A stretch of 27,552 nucleotides of DNA, taken from PUMD01 sp964599275. Lineage in GTDB: Bacteria; Bacillota; Sulfobacillia; SLMV01. This document shows positions 1 to 8,171 of the stretch, piece after piece; the first letter of the stretch is position 1, and each line of letters starts with the position of its first letter. Made by a program: the position numbers and the translations under genes. The notes beneath the pieces were generated by a model that did not search any database, had not been told where the DNA came from, and worked only from the letters and a program-made list of their open reading frames with translations. The stretch spans positions 1 to 27,552 of the forward strand of contig CAZRFK010000019.1 in assembly GCA_964599275.1 (NCBI GenBank), in the 5' to 3' direction.

Positions 1-468
1 TATTACTCTGAAAACAAAGAAGATTTCATGGTACAAGAAAAAGTTCGAGCATCTCACATTTTACTGGGTAACAAGGATGAAGCAGAAGACATTAAGGCTG
101 AACTGGAAGATGGCGCAAACTTCGCCGAACTTGCTGAGCGACACTCTGTGGACACTGCCTCAGCTGAAGACGGCGGGGAATTAGGTCTATTCCCCCGAGG
201 ATCCATGGTACCAGAGTTCGAGGAAATCGCCTTTGAGCTGGAAATCGGAGAGATAAGTGAACCCGTCGAAACTGAACACGGCTTCCACATCATCAAAGTT
301 ACCGAAAGACAGGAATCCGAAATGAGAGAGTTCGACGAGGTCAGAGATGAAGTCATCGATCAATATCAAAGAGAGCATGGACCCGATCCTCAGGAGATAA
401 TGGAACAGCTCCAGGAAGAAGCTGATGTTGAAATTAAATGGGATGACTATCAGCAGCTGTCATTTTAA
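1..468 (+). CDS. Parvulin-type peptidyl-prolyl isomerase (PpiC/PrsA/SurA-like), 5' end outside window
   Basis: The frame is open from base 1 and reads YYSENKEDF before the first internal ATG at 28, so this is the C-terminal part of a longer protein and 28 is not its start. The visible part carries a rotamase (PpiC) domain: RASHILL near the start, an acidic helix (LEDGANFAELAERHS), then GGELGLFPRGSMVPEFEEIAF and the closing EHGFHIIKV strand. These are hallmark parvulin elements. Family members catalyse cis-trans isomerisation of prolyl bonds and usually help secreted proteins fold outside the membrane. The N-terminal chaperone region and any signal or lipobox lie to the left and cannot be judged. 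A perfect hairpin follows the stop. The family call is secure; choosing between PrsA and SurA is not possible here. Confidence 0.9.
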   Translation, partial: YYSENKEDFMVQEKVRASHILLGNKDEAEDIKAELEDGANFAELAERHSVDTASAEDGGELGLFPRGSMVPEFEEIAFELEIGEISEPVETEHGFHIIKVTERQESEMREFDEVRDEVIDQYQREHGPDPQEIMEQLQEEADVEIKWDDYQQLSF

Positions 469-492
469 TATCCTGTCTCAAAATTATTATAC

Positions 493-523
493 AAATTAGG
501 CGGCCAGAAAGGCCGCCTAATTT
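493..523 (+). terminator. Perfect 13-bp hairpin between convergent genes, probable bidirectional terminator
   Basis: AAATTAGGCGGCC (493-505) pairs perfectly with GGCCGCCTAATTT (511-523) around a 5-base loop. It lies 25 bases after the PPIase stop and 34 bases beyond the stop of the convergent DUF1657 gene. The outer A/T part of the stem supplies a short U run on either strand, so it probably terminates both transcripts. Confidence 0.8.
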
Positions 524-557
524 ATCTGCTACTTCACTTTCCCGGTCTCAGCGAAAC

Positions 558-887
558 TCAGTAACGTCTTCGCTGTTTCGGCCGTCGATTGTTCTGACGA
601 CCATGTCGTTGCTGCTGTCCCCGCTGCCGCTGCTGCTGATTGTTCTGCTGACTTTGCTGCTGCTGAGCAGATTGAGCCATCTCAGTCATCTTGTATCCTG
701 GTTCCTGCTGCTCGACATAATTAGTGCGGGAGCTAACCTGATTAACTATCTGATCGAGCTGCTGGGATGCACTGGTAAACATCTGCTTGGCCTGCGGATC
801 ATCAGTATCAAGTGCAAAACCCTGCAGATTACCAGCACACGATTTCAGCTGACTGATGGTCTGGTGCAGCTTTGTACCGGTAGTCAA
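558..887 (-). CDS. DUF1657 domain protein with Gln/Arg-rich tail
   Basis: The predicted protein has 109 residues. The TTG at 887 is chosen as start because GGAGGTGAG (904-896) lies 8 bases upstream; the longer open frame back to 1031 has no ribosome site. Residues 1-67 match the DUF1657 pattern: TGTKLHQTISQLKSCAGNLQGF, then ALDTDDPQAKQMF, and an E-Q-Q-E-P-G-Y-K ending typical of the family. Such small proteins in spore-forming Clostridia and Bacilli are often encoded beside spoVA-type spore genes; that is known of the family and is not shown by this locus. The last 40 or so residues are odd: runs of Gln broken by Arg and Asn, ending KQRRRY, giving a strongly basic tail that could bind nucleic acid or spore polymers. 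It is divergent from the MBL gene at 1075. Function is unknown. Confidence 0.75.
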   Translation of the reverse strand: MTTGTKLHQTISQLKSCAGNLQGFALDTDDPQAKQMFTSASQQLDQIVNQVSSRTNYVEQQEPGYKMTEMAQSAQQQQSQQNNQQQRQRGQQQRHGRQNNRRPKQRRRY

Positions 888-1074
888 AGTAGCCTCACCT
901 CCTCGAGATATATGTTGGACAGACCTGTCCTGCTGTATGCTGGAAATAATCCATATAGAATGACATACTTTTTCAAAAAATAAAACCATATTCTTTTCTG
1001 ACAGGGTTTTTGGGTTAATTACAGAATACATCTATGAAGGCGATTGCTTCACAAAATGAAGGAGGTATATTTTA

Positions 1075-1833
1075 ATGCAGGTTACTAAAGATGTACATAT
1101 GGTTAGTGATGCCGAAGAAACCGTGAACGCAGCTTTTATTTCAACAGCTCGTGGCACTGTAGTAGTAGATACCATGCGCACTCCAAAAGATGGTGAGCTG
1201 CTTTTAGGACATATAAAGACAACGACTGCTAAACCAGTGTACATGGTTATCAACTCTCACTACCATGCAGATCACACGTTTGGCAATAGTTCCTTTGAAT
1301 TTCCCACAATTTCTACAGAAACAACCTATGAACTGATGAAAAAACGTTTAGAAAATCAATGGAGTACTCTCACAGAAAATAATGCGCCCCTTCCGCTACC
1401 TGATATTACATTTGAAAATGAATTGAAATTGCGGTTCGAAGACATCAGCATGGAACTGGTTGAAGTCGGTGGACACGCTCCTGGCACCACAGTTGTTCAT
1501 ATTCCAGAAAAATCAGTATTGATTGTCAGCGATTTGGTTTTCTCCGGACGATTTCCGTTTATGCTCGATGGTAATTTAGGCCAATGGATAGACGTTCTGA
1601 ATGAGCTGGCTGGCTGGGAAGCAGATTATGTAATTCCAGGGCACGGAAAACCTGGCGGAAGTGAAATTTTAACTGAACAGGTAAAGTTCTTACAGGATTT
1701 CTCCGCTGAATCTCGCAAGTTGGTAAATAACAATGATTTGGATGATGCTCTCAATGAACTTCAGAAAAATTTTGAAATACCCAGTTTCCGAATGGATATG
1801 GTGGAAAACTTACTGAAACGTCTCGATAATTAA
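1075..1833 (+). CDS. MBL-fold metallo-hydrolase
   Basis: The protein has 252 residues. The ATG at 1075 follows GGAGGT with about 8 bases spacing. The metallo-beta-lactamase zinc motif HxHxDH is present as SHYHADHTFGN near residues 62-72. It is followed by the GGHAPGTT histidine segment (about 139), the bridging aspartate in VSDLVFSG (about 160) and the late GHG histidine (PGHGKP, about 196). All expected metal ligands are therefore visible. MBL-fold enzymes hydrolyse very diverse substrates, including thioesters, lactones, lactams and nucleic acids, and the sequence does not fix the substrate here. It most resembles the short single-domain glyoxalase-II-like or lactamase-like group. It lacks a signal peptide, so it is probably cytoplasmic. 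It converges with the WYL regulator, with only about 50 bases between stops and no obvious terminator. Confidence 0.88.
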   Translation: MQVTKDVHMVSDAEETVNAAFISTARGTVVVDTMRTPKDGELLLGHIKTTTAKPVYMVINSHYHADHTFGNSSFEFPTISTETTYELMKKRLENQWSTLTENNAPLPLPDITFENELKLRFEDISMELVEVGGHAPGTTVVHIPEKSVLIVSDLVFSGRFPFMLDGNLGQWIDVLNELAGWEADYVIPGHGKPGGSEILTEQVKFLQDFSAESRKLVNNNDLDDALNELQKNFEIPSFRMDMVENLLKRLDN

Positions 1834-1886
1834 TTCAAGCGTAGTATCCGAGAGCAACTTATCTTCTTATAGTCATGCAGATACAT

Positions 1887-2855
1887 TCATGATGGTCCCT
1901 CGTACACAGCAAGGATCTCGCGGCTGGTCTCTACCACCATTTCTCGTAGCTTTGGAGGTTCGAGGATTTTTGCTTCAGCTCCAAAACCCATAACCCAATC
2001 TGCAAGTTCGCGCAGCCCGCTTGTATAAAACTGTAAAACAACATGGCTGTCTCCTTCACTGATTATCTTCTGTGAAGGATGCCAGTCAAGTTCTGTAACC
2101 AGCCGTGCCGATTCACCGGAAAATCGGATTCGAATCTGACAGGGGTCACCATGTTCTACAAGCCACGCCTCGGCCAGAAATTCATCCAGATCAAATCCTC
2201 TCTGTGGGACAAATCTGTCACCGGTTACTCTAGCACTTGACATCCGATCAATTCGAAAAATGCGAATGTCACTGCGCAGACGACAGTGGGCCACCACATA
2301 CCAAGCCCTCCAGCGCTGAAAAACTCCCATCGGCTCTATATTTCTGATTGTGGATTCCCTGTCACTGCGCCCAAGGTAATCAATCTTGACCACCCTGTGC
2401 TCTTCAATTGCCTGACACAATTTATGAAAAGTTCCACGGTGAGCAGACATGTCTACCATACGTCGAGGCTTAATCTGTACTTCACTAGCTACTTGAGTTA
2501 TCTTGTGGTGAACCTGGGGAGTTATCCCTGATTGAACTTTGTCGAGAGCCTCACGTAGAGAATCAGAAAAAGGTACAGATTCTGCCTCAAGGACTCCCTG
2601 GACAGCAAGCATCAGCGATAAGGCCTCATCCCAACGGAGCTGTACAGCGGGCAAAAAAGGCCCACCAACCAATCGATATCCTTCCCCATCATATGCTACT
2701 GGCAGCCCAGCTTCTTCTAATACTTTACGATCACGATGAAAAGTTCTTTTTGAAACTCCCAATTGTTCCGACATTTTGGCTGCGTTTAATCTCTCATTGT
2801 TCGCCGCCAAATGCAGTATTTTCAGCAGCCGCCAGATTCTTTCGCTCCTACTCAC
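1887..2855 (-). CDS. WYL-domain transcriptional regulator (HTH + WYL + WCX)
   Basis: The protein has 322 residues from the GTG at 2855, chosen because AGAGGAGAT lies 6 bases upstream. A longer frame back to 2957 would overlap rnhC and has no ribosome site. Residues 1-60 form a DeoR-type winged helix (SERIWRLLKIL, SKRTFHRDRKVLEEAG). Residues 140-212 are the WYL domain, with the signature aromatic stretch AWYVVAHC and the basic FRIDRM segment expected to bind a ligand. Residues about 235-315 fit the WCX C-terminal extension. WYL regulators often respond to nucleic acid or nucleotide ligands and may activate or repress; the target is unknown. It follows rnhC by 31 bases on the same strand, so the two are probably cotranscribed. 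That hints at a link to nucleic-acid metabolism, but this is inference. Confidence 0.88.
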   Translation of the reverse strand: MSRSERIWRLLKILHLAANNERLNAAKMSEQLGVSKRTFHRDRKVLEEAGLPVAYDGEGYRLVGGPFLPAVQLRWDEALSLMLAVQGVLEAESVPFSDSLREALDKVQSGITPQVHHKITQVASEVQIKPRRMVDMSAHRGTFHKLCQAIEEHRVVKIDYLGRSDRESTIRNIEPMGVFQRWRAWYVVAHCRLRSDIRIFRIDRMSSARVTGDRFVPQRGFDLDEFLAEAWLVEHGDPCQIRIRFSGESARLVTELDWHPSQKIISEGDSHVVLQFYTSGLRELADWVMGFGAEAKILEPPKLREMVVETSREILAVYEGPS

Positions 2856-2889
2856 AGCAAGATCTCCTCTCAGAAGCAACTTCTCAACA

Positions 2890-3858
2890 TCAAGTAAAAA
2901 TTTTGGATGTATTTGAGAAGTGTATTTTGGCAACACACGATAAAAAGTCTTCTCCATGCTTTTTGACCAGGCGCCTGCCAGCGGTTACTGTTTGAGTTCC
3001 ACCGCCTTTTGGTAAATCCACCTCGGCCTGCTCTGAGATCTCATCTAAACACTCCAAAAATACAGCCCTGGCAAGTATCGATGCACATGCAACTGCAGCA
3101 TCTCTCTCTGCTCGCACTACCTGTTTGAGGTCAATACTGCCGCTCAGAGAACTATGTTCAGACAGATAAAATGCCAGCAAATCTTCATTAGCAAATTTAT
3201 CCACAAGAACCTGATGTTTTTGCAAACTGCCATTCAGCTTACTGATAAGCTGTTCGATTACCTGCAGGTGGGCGCATGCAAGCAGATCGTTGAGATTCCT
3301 CCCTTTAGTTTGAAATTCACTATATTTCTCATTGTATTCGCTTGGCCGAATGACCAGAAATGCGACCGAATCAGAAAGTTTTTCTTTCAGTTTTTGCCCC
3401 AGCCGCTTACAGCGTTTATCACTGATGGTCTTGGAATCTCCCATCCCCCACTGCCTGACCAATCGACATTCCTCTGGCTCCAAATGAACCGCTGCCACGA
3501 CTAGAGGACCAAAATAATCTCCCTTGCCTGCTTCATCTGTTCCAATATGAGGAAACGGACATAGATTTGTTTCTATTTGTCGTGGAGAATGCCGGTTGCT
3601 ACAGCCCTGTTTCAGTAGATTTTTAAGATATTGAACCAGTACGCTGTGTTTCTCCACGGCATTACCCTGCATCTGGAGGGTACCATTTGAAAACTGACGG
3701 ACAATCAACCGCTGGTCATCCTCTTCATACTGAAGGCAATACTCGCAGTGAGGTTCCTCGCGTTCATCGTATTTTCCTTCAAGAGTCTTCTCTATCAGGT
3801 TTCTGACTTTGTCACGCTGGTTGGGTGGAATCTTATAGGACTCTTCCACCTGACTCAT
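2890..3858 (-). CDS. rnhC: Ribonuclease HIII
   Basis: The protein has 322 residues, the usual RNase HIII length. The N-terminal ~90 residues form the substrate-binding TBP-like region of the HIII type. The catalytic domain opens with IGTDEAGKGDYFGPLVVA (residues 105-122), holding the first two acidic catalytic residues D108 and E109. D220 (LVDKFA) and an acidic residue in RAERDAAVACASILAR (251-253) complete the probable DEDD set. The GKGDYFGP loop is specific to HIII, as opposed to HII. The enzyme cleaves the RNA strand of RNA-DNA hybrids and helps clear R-loops and primers. The start ATG at 3858 has only a weak GGTGTGAT upstream. The 250-base region to its right (3859-4110) holds A/T-rich sequence but no gene that I can support. 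It is probably cotranscribed with the WYL regulator. Confidence 0.93.
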   Translation of the reverse strand: MSQVEESYKIPPNQRDKVRNLIEKTLEGKYDEREEPHCEYCLQYEEDDQRLIVRQFSNGTLQMQGNAVEKHSVLVQYLKNLLKQGCSNRHSPRQIETNLCPFPHIGTDEAGKGDYFGPLVVAAVHLEPEECRLVRQWGMGDSKTISDKRCKRLGQKLKEKLSDSVAFLVIRPSEYNEKYSEFQTKGRNLNDLLACAHLQVIEQLISKLNGSLQKHQVLVDKFANEDLLAFYLSEHSSLSGSIDLKQVVRAERDAAVACASILARAVFLECLDEISEQAEVDLPKGGGTQTVTAGRRLVKKHGEDFLSCVAKIHFSNTSKIFT

Positions 3859-4110
3859 ATTATCATCACACCAATCGTCTCCATTCTAAATATCTGTAGC
3901 AAAATATCATCGCACGGATAGTATAAGTTACTTCATCGATCAGACCATATTTTCCTGTCTCTTTCAATTTTTGCCCGAAACCACAGGCAAATCTCTTTTT
4001 TGCCCGGGTTTGAAACGGTTCGAACTGCCGAATCAAGGCAAAACAGGTTACCCTTGATCACTATTGAAGGTCTCGTTATGCTTGTTTAGAGACATATCCA
4101 ATGAGGTAAG

Positions 4111-4549
4111 TTGGATGAGAAGCGGGCTAGCAAACTCAAGAGGCTAAGACAGTTGAAGATTGACTATAAATCTGTTGAGAACTTGTCAGAAAAATCAGTG
4201 GAAAATCTCTATAATGATGCAGGATGGTCCTCTTATACTGAAGCTCTCCACCGACTCATGAAGGCGATAAAGAGTTCATTGGCTGTGATAACCGCTTGAG
4301 ACGAGAGGGTGGTAAGTTGGTTGGTTTGATTCGAGCCATAGGAGATGGTCAAACCATCCGGATCTGCTTGTTCTTAAATCGCACAGACGGCGTGTTATTG
4401 GCAGCACTTTGCTAAAACAAATGTTGGATACTTACAGTCACGTGCGCCAGGTAGTTCTCTTGACTGATGACGTTCCCCGTACACGAAAGTTTTTTGAAAC
4501 CAACGAATTTGAAGGTTGCAGTTATGGAGACCTCATTCTTCAGATTTAG
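4111..4549 (+). pseudogene. Decayed GNAT-family N-acetyltransferase
   Basis: Three frames together spell one short GNAT protein. Frame 1 (4111-4299) reads YNDAGWSSYTEALHRLMKAI then SSLAVITA and stops at a TGA where family members normally have Trp. The next frame from 4308 reads GGKLVGLIRAIGDGQTI. A third frame from 4355 reads HPDLLVLKSHRRRVIGSTLL and continues through RQVVLLTDD to GCSYGDLILQI and a TAG at 4547-4549. In order these are the N-terminal helix, the beta strands, the acetyl-CoA loop (here RRRVIGS, where an R/Q-x-x-G-x-G/A pattern is expected) and the C-terminal strand. One nonsense codon plus two frameshifts make it non-functional as written, unless the read is wrong. The likely original start is TTG 4111 or TTG 4153. 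It may have hosted the promoter of the downstream arsR cassette. Confidence 0.75.
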
Positions 4550-4603
4550 ATAGAGTGGAAAATGCACTCATCCTCATACAACATAACAACAGGAGGTGAA
4601 AAA

Positions 4604-4975
4604 ATGCCGCAAAACAAGAATAAAGCAGCAGATGATGTCTGTGAAGTATGGGCTCCTGATGATGAAAAAATTGAATTTTTTGCAGGTAATATACCTGAAC
4701 TGGGCGATCTTGCGGAACTTTTTAACATTTTGGGAGAAGAAACACGTGCAAAAATCATCTTTTTGCTCTCCAGACAAGAACTTTGCGTTTGCGATATAGC
4801 TGCTCTTTTGCAAAGCAGCGTCTCCAATATCTCTCATCATCTTCGCGTTCTTCGGTCCGCGCGTCTGGTGAAATACCGCCGCGACGGAAGAAAATCAATT
4901 TACTCTTTGGAGGACCAACACGTACTGCAGCTGTTCAGTGCTGGACTTGAACACGTCCAACACCTGGATGAATAA
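4604..4975 (+). CDS. ArsR/SmtB-family metal-sensing repressor (CadC-like)
   Basis: The protein has 123 residues. ATG 4604 is chosen over the in-frame ATG 4562 because AGGAGGTG lies 5 bases upstream of it. A winged-helix core (residues 32-103) includes the recognition helix SSVSNISHHLRVLRSARLV. Two metal sites known from the family are visible. The alpha-3 motif ELCVCD holds C61 and C63, with a further N-terminal C13 that could join it as in CadC. The alpha-5 motif DxHx10HxxH holds D104, H106, H117 and H120, with the same spacing as the SmtB/CadC zinc site. Such repressors leave DNA on binding Cd, Pb or Zn. It stands about 50 bases before a cell-surface protein gene, with no terminator between, so it probably controls its own four-gene operon. 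No metal pump gene is adjacent. The family call is strong; the metal is not determined. Confidence 0.92.
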   Translation: MPQNKNKAADDVCEVWAPDDEKIEFFAGNIPELGDLAELFNILGEETRAKIIFLLSRQELCVCDIAALLQSSVSNISHHLRVLRSARLVKYRRDGRKSIYSLEDQHVLQLFSAGLEHVQHLDE

Positions 4976-5024
4976 TTATGATAACCTGCAACTTCATTGG
5001 GTACACTGACTCCGGGTGATGCTG

Positions 5025-6917
5025 ATGAACTATGCAGGTAAAATTGTTCTGTACGCGCTTATTTTTTTACTATTAAGCGCCCCTTTTTATTTGATATACG
5101 ATTATGTGTCATTTCGAATGGCAGCTCCAAGCGACAAATCAGCAGAACAGTTAGGTTTCACTGCTCATACCACGCGATTAAAAAGTACTGATGCTACTTC
5201 TCTAAGCATCAAAACGGCTAAAATGAGATTTTCAGGATCGGGCGAGCCACCTCCTCTGGTGGTTATTGCCCCTGTCGATGACCCATTTGCCGCCCTGTAC
5301 GCTCTACGTCTATCCGCTCCCCCAGTGCGGGCAGCTCATGTACTCTTGCCTCCAGATGAAGAGCCATGCTCTGAATCTGTATCTGCATTAGAAGAACTGA
5401 GACCAACTGGAGCAGGCAGCAATGGAATACAGATTCTGCTTTTGGGAAGTTTTACTTCTGAAATTCAATCTATATTGTCTCAACAATTCAAAACTCATCA
5501 GCTTTCTGCTGCAGACGACGAAAGGCTCGCTTTGAAATTGCAAGAATTTTTTGATGCCCTCAATCTAAATTCCACTTCAGAACGTGTGCTTCTAATAAGC
5601 GAAGATGACTACCGGTTTGGGTTGCCGCTGGCAACCTGGCTTACCTACACCGGTGATCCCATATTTCCTTTGCGTTCTGATGGGCCATCTCAGGCGGTTA
5701 CTGAAACCCTGCAAAAGCTGCAGGACCAGCTGCCAAAAGGCACCGAGCTGAATCTGTATCTGACCGCTCCATTACACCTGGCAAGCAACACCGCAGCTGA
5801 AGATCTAGGTAGATTAGGCCAGATCACCCGGGTTGCTGGAGCAACTCCTGAGCAGCATTCCCTGGCCGTAGCACGTTACTTTGATACCGGTACACAATTT
5901 GGTTGGTACAGCGAACAAACACAACACAGCGACAAGATATTGCTGCTTGGAAACCCCCGTTATCCTGCTCAGCTGTTGGCCTCGGCTCAGGTCTTGTCCG
6001 AAGCGTGGACTGGTCCAACGCTGCTGACGTCTGACTGGCTCTGTCCAGCCGTGGAGACATTCTTATGGAGTATAAGGCCTAGCTGGACTCTCGGGCCGAC
6101 AGGAAGCCCTTTCAACCACACCTTGATTGCAGGAGATGAGGAAGCGATTCCCTGGCCGGTACAAGCTCGTATCAACTATATAAATACTGCTGCTCCATAC
6201 CTGACCCACGATCAAAATAGTGTAAGCGGATTGGAGGCCTTATTCATTGTGTGGTTAGGCTCAAGCTGGGTAATTGGACTATGGATCTGGTGCCACTCTG
6301 TGATGAGAAGGCAGCAGATGAATCAACTGGTGCGTCTGCTCTGGGTTCTGGCAGGCCTGACAGTGGGTCCCGTGGGCCTGTTGGCCTATTATTTGAGTTA
6401 CATAGGAGATAAACCTCCGATTTCTTCACAACCAAATAGAACTATCTCTACATCCGCAATATCTCAATCAGCTGCACTGGTATCTTTTACTGTTGGAATG
6501 ATCGCCGCAGCAAGATTCAGTATACTCACCACAACCCCTCAGCTTGCACTGACCACAGGTTCAATATTCTGGTTTGGCAACCCCAGAATATGGTCTGTTA
6601 CAATTGGCTATTTTCTCGCAGCTGGATTGGGCATTTTATTAATAGAACCTGGAATCAGGATCAAAAATAGTGCTTCAAATTACCGACAGATTCTCAAATC
6701 CAATTGGTTCATTACATTTTCGATGATCACACTGGCATCTATTATATTTGCTGCAGCCTTATGGTGGTTTGAACATCTATATATTCTGCAGCCTCCGGCA
6801 GCTGGAAGAGTTGCCTGGTGGGGGGGTACCTCACTGGCTGGAGTCTCTGCATTGATTTTCACTCTACCCCTTGGCTACTACTGGGCATTGAATAATCAGA
6901 AATACGATGTCTTTTGA
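5025..6917 (+). CDS. Membrane protein with three CWB2-like repeats and polytopic C-terminal domain
   Basis: The protein has about 630 residues. ATG 5025 is preferred because GGGTGA sits 5 bases upstream; GTG 5016 and ATG 5019 are alternatives. A hydrophobic anchor (about residues 6-26) is followed by roughly 370 extracytoplasmic residues with a recurring pattern like cell-wall-binding repeat 2. Examples are TTRLKSTDATSLSIKTA then VVIAPVDDPFAALYALRLSA, and ITRVAGATPEQHSLAVARYF. Three such units can be traced (about 45-170, 190-275 and 275-395). CWB2 triplets in other Bacillota anchor proteins to anionic wall polymers. Residues about 400-625 hold five or six membrane helices, including a GLTVGPVGLLAYYL segment that faintly recalls DUF4396; I would not rely on that. 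The protein is paralogous to the next gene, whose ATG follows 11 bases after this stop. Function is unknown; surface or wall-associated sensing or transport is inference. Confidence 0.7.
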   Translation: MNYAGKIVLYALIFLLLSAPFYLIYDYVSFRMAAPSDKSAEQLGFTAHTTRLKSTDATSLSIKTAKMRFSGSGEPPPLVVIAPVDDPFAALYALRLSAPPVRAAHVLLPPDEEPCSESVSALEELRPTGAGSNGIQILLLGSFTSEIQSILSQQFKTHQLSAADDERLALKLQEFFDALNLNSTSERVLLISEDDYRFGLPLATWLTYTGDPIFPLRSDGPSQAVTETLQKLQDQLPKGTELNLYLTAPLHLASNTAAEDLGRLGQITRVAGATPEQHSLAVARYFDTGTQFGWYSEQTQHSDKILLLGNPRYPAQLLASAQVLSEAWTGPTLLTSDWLCPAVETFLWSIRPSWTLGPTGSPFNHTLIAGDEEAIPWPVQARINYINTAAPYLTHDQNSVSGLEALFIVWLGSSWVIGLWIWCHSVMRRQQMNQLVRLLWVLAGLTVGPVGLLAYYLSYIGDKPPISSQPNRTISTSAISQSAALVSFTVGMIAAARFSILTTTPQLALTTGSIFWFGNPRIWSVTIGYFLAAGLGILLIEPGIRIKNSASNYRQILKSNWFITFSMITLASIIFAAALWWFEHLYILQPPAAGRVAWWGGTSLAGVSALIFTLPLGYYWALNNQKYDVF

Positions 6918-6928
6918 GGAGAGAAATC

Positions 6929-8170
6929 ATGAATCAAAGATATTCTCAAGAAACGACCAAATATGGTGAATCGCAGCGACGGCTGCGTATATTCTGCTAT
7001 CTTGCAGGAGCACTCATAATTGTCATCCTGTTAGTGCTTCATTTGCTACCTCCGGCTGCTCAGTTTCCAGATTTCAATACACAGACAAAAGAGTCAACTC
7101 TCGAGGAAGCACTTGTGACGGTCAGACGTATACCCGGGGTTGATCCCATCTCAGTAGGCTTATCTGTTGCACAGGTGAGCTATCCAGCAACAGGAGGGGC
7201 TGCAAAACCAAATGCAGTAATATTAATACCCAAGGATGACTGGCAGGCCGGAATTCTGGCGGGACGATTGAGCGGACCCCCGGTGAATGGTCCGATTCTG
7301 CCCATACCATCCGAGCGTTTACCTGACCAGGTAAAAAAGGAGCTGCGTCGTCTGAACCCTGCAGGAGTTCCCGCAGATGCCCAGGCACAGGTTATTTTGT
7401 GCGGTGACTTTTCCCCGTCTATAGCGGAGAAAATACAGAGTGAATTGGAGATGCAGGTGCGTAATTTAGCAGCCGATTCACCTGAGGAATTGGCTGAGAG
7501 AATCGATCATTACCTGGCAGTTCTCACTGGCGATCATCCCAGTGAGATATTGATTGTACCTCTGGAGTCACCAGAATATGCAATCCCTGGAGCATACTGG
7601 GCTGCCCGCAGCGGACATTCAGTGTTGTTTGCTGAAACAGATTCTATTCCCAGCGCGACCAAACGAGCTTTGGATTTGAGACCAGGCGGAGCATACACCT
7701 ATATTTTGGCCCCAGAAGAAATTATTTCGGGCGAAGCAGCAGGTCTATTGGGTAATTTTGGGCCCACTCACCGGATTCCAGGTAGTGATCCTGCATCTTT
7801 TTCTGTTCAGTTTGCTCGATACCTCGATCTCGGAGAGCAAACCAGGTGGTGGGTTGACGCAACTCCCCTCGTGGTGGGGTGGGGGATAAGCGATCCAGGA
7901 CGCACCCTTACTTTTGCAGATCCTGAGCATCCTGTCAAAGCAGTTACTGCATCAGCAATGGCACATCGAGCCAATGGAGGGCCGTTAATATGGTTAAATG
8001 ACGGGAGTGTAAGTGCAGAAGCCGCAGCAATGCTAAAAGACATAAGACCCACTGCACAATGTCATATTAATAAACGGTTAAATAAGGGTTGGATAGTAGG
8101 CGATATTATATCAACAGATCTGCTGGTACAACTGGACGAGTTAATGAAGCATCGCAAAGGAGGAAATTAG
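6929..8170 (+). CDS. Single-pass membrane-anchored protein with three CWB2-like repeats
   Basis: The protein has 413 residues. ATG 6929 is chosen because GAGGAG precedes it by 7 bases; the frame opens five codons earlier without a site. One membrane helix (about residues 17-40, YLAGALIIVILLVLHLL) leaves the rest outside. VRRIPGVDPISVGLSVAQVS then AVILIPKDDWQAGILAGRLS matches the start of a CWB2 unit. A second unit begins near SEILIVPLESPEYAIPGAYW and a third at HRIPGSDPASFSVQFARYL. It aligns over most of its length with the preceding protein: DDWQAGILAGRLSGPPV against DDPFAALYALRLSAPPV, and ILCGDFSPSIAEKI against LLLGSFTSEIQSIL. The two arose by duplication. It differs in lacking the C-terminal membrane domain. 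Binding to a wall polymer is what the family would predict; the actual role is unknown. Confidence 0.72.
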   Translation: MNQRYSQETTKYGESQRRLRIFCYLAGALIIVILLVLHLLPPAAQFPDFNTQTKESTLEEALVTVRRIPGVDPISVGLSVAQVSYPATGGAAKPNAVILIPKDDWQAGILAGRLSGPPVNGPILPIPSERLPDQVKKELRRLNPAGVPADAQAQVILCGDFSPSIAEKIQSELEMQVRNLAADSPEELAERIDHYLAVLTGDHPSEILIVPLESPEYAIPGAYWAARSGHSVLFAETDSIPSATKRALDLRPGGAYTYILAPEEIISGEAAGLLGNFGPTHRIPGSDPASFSVQFARYLDLGEQTRWWVDATPLVVGWGISDPGRTLTFADPEHPVKAVTASAMAHRANGGPLIWLNDGSVSAEAAAMLKDIRPTAQCHINKRLNKGWIVGDIISTDLLVQLDELMKHRKGGN

Positions 8171-8171
8171 T

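Noticed and set aside
28..468. A complete small PPIase starting at ATG 28
   Set aside because: The frame is open and family-like upstream to base 1 (YYSENKEDF), so the gene begins outside the window.
603..983. 126-codon Leu-rich frame opposite the DUF1657 gene
   Set aside because: The Leu repeats are just the complement of Gln codons (CAG/CAA) in the tail of the real gene; no start site.
3968..4006. Direct repeat TTTTTGCCCG (3968-3977 and 3997-4006)
   Set aside because: Two short copies only, no further units or spacer regularity; not a CRISPR or an insertion end.
4553..4569. Short inverted repeat GAGTG...CACTC as an ArsR operator
   Set aside because: The arms are only five bases and do not match the known 12-2-12 ArsR/SmtB operator pattern; not strong enough to annotate.
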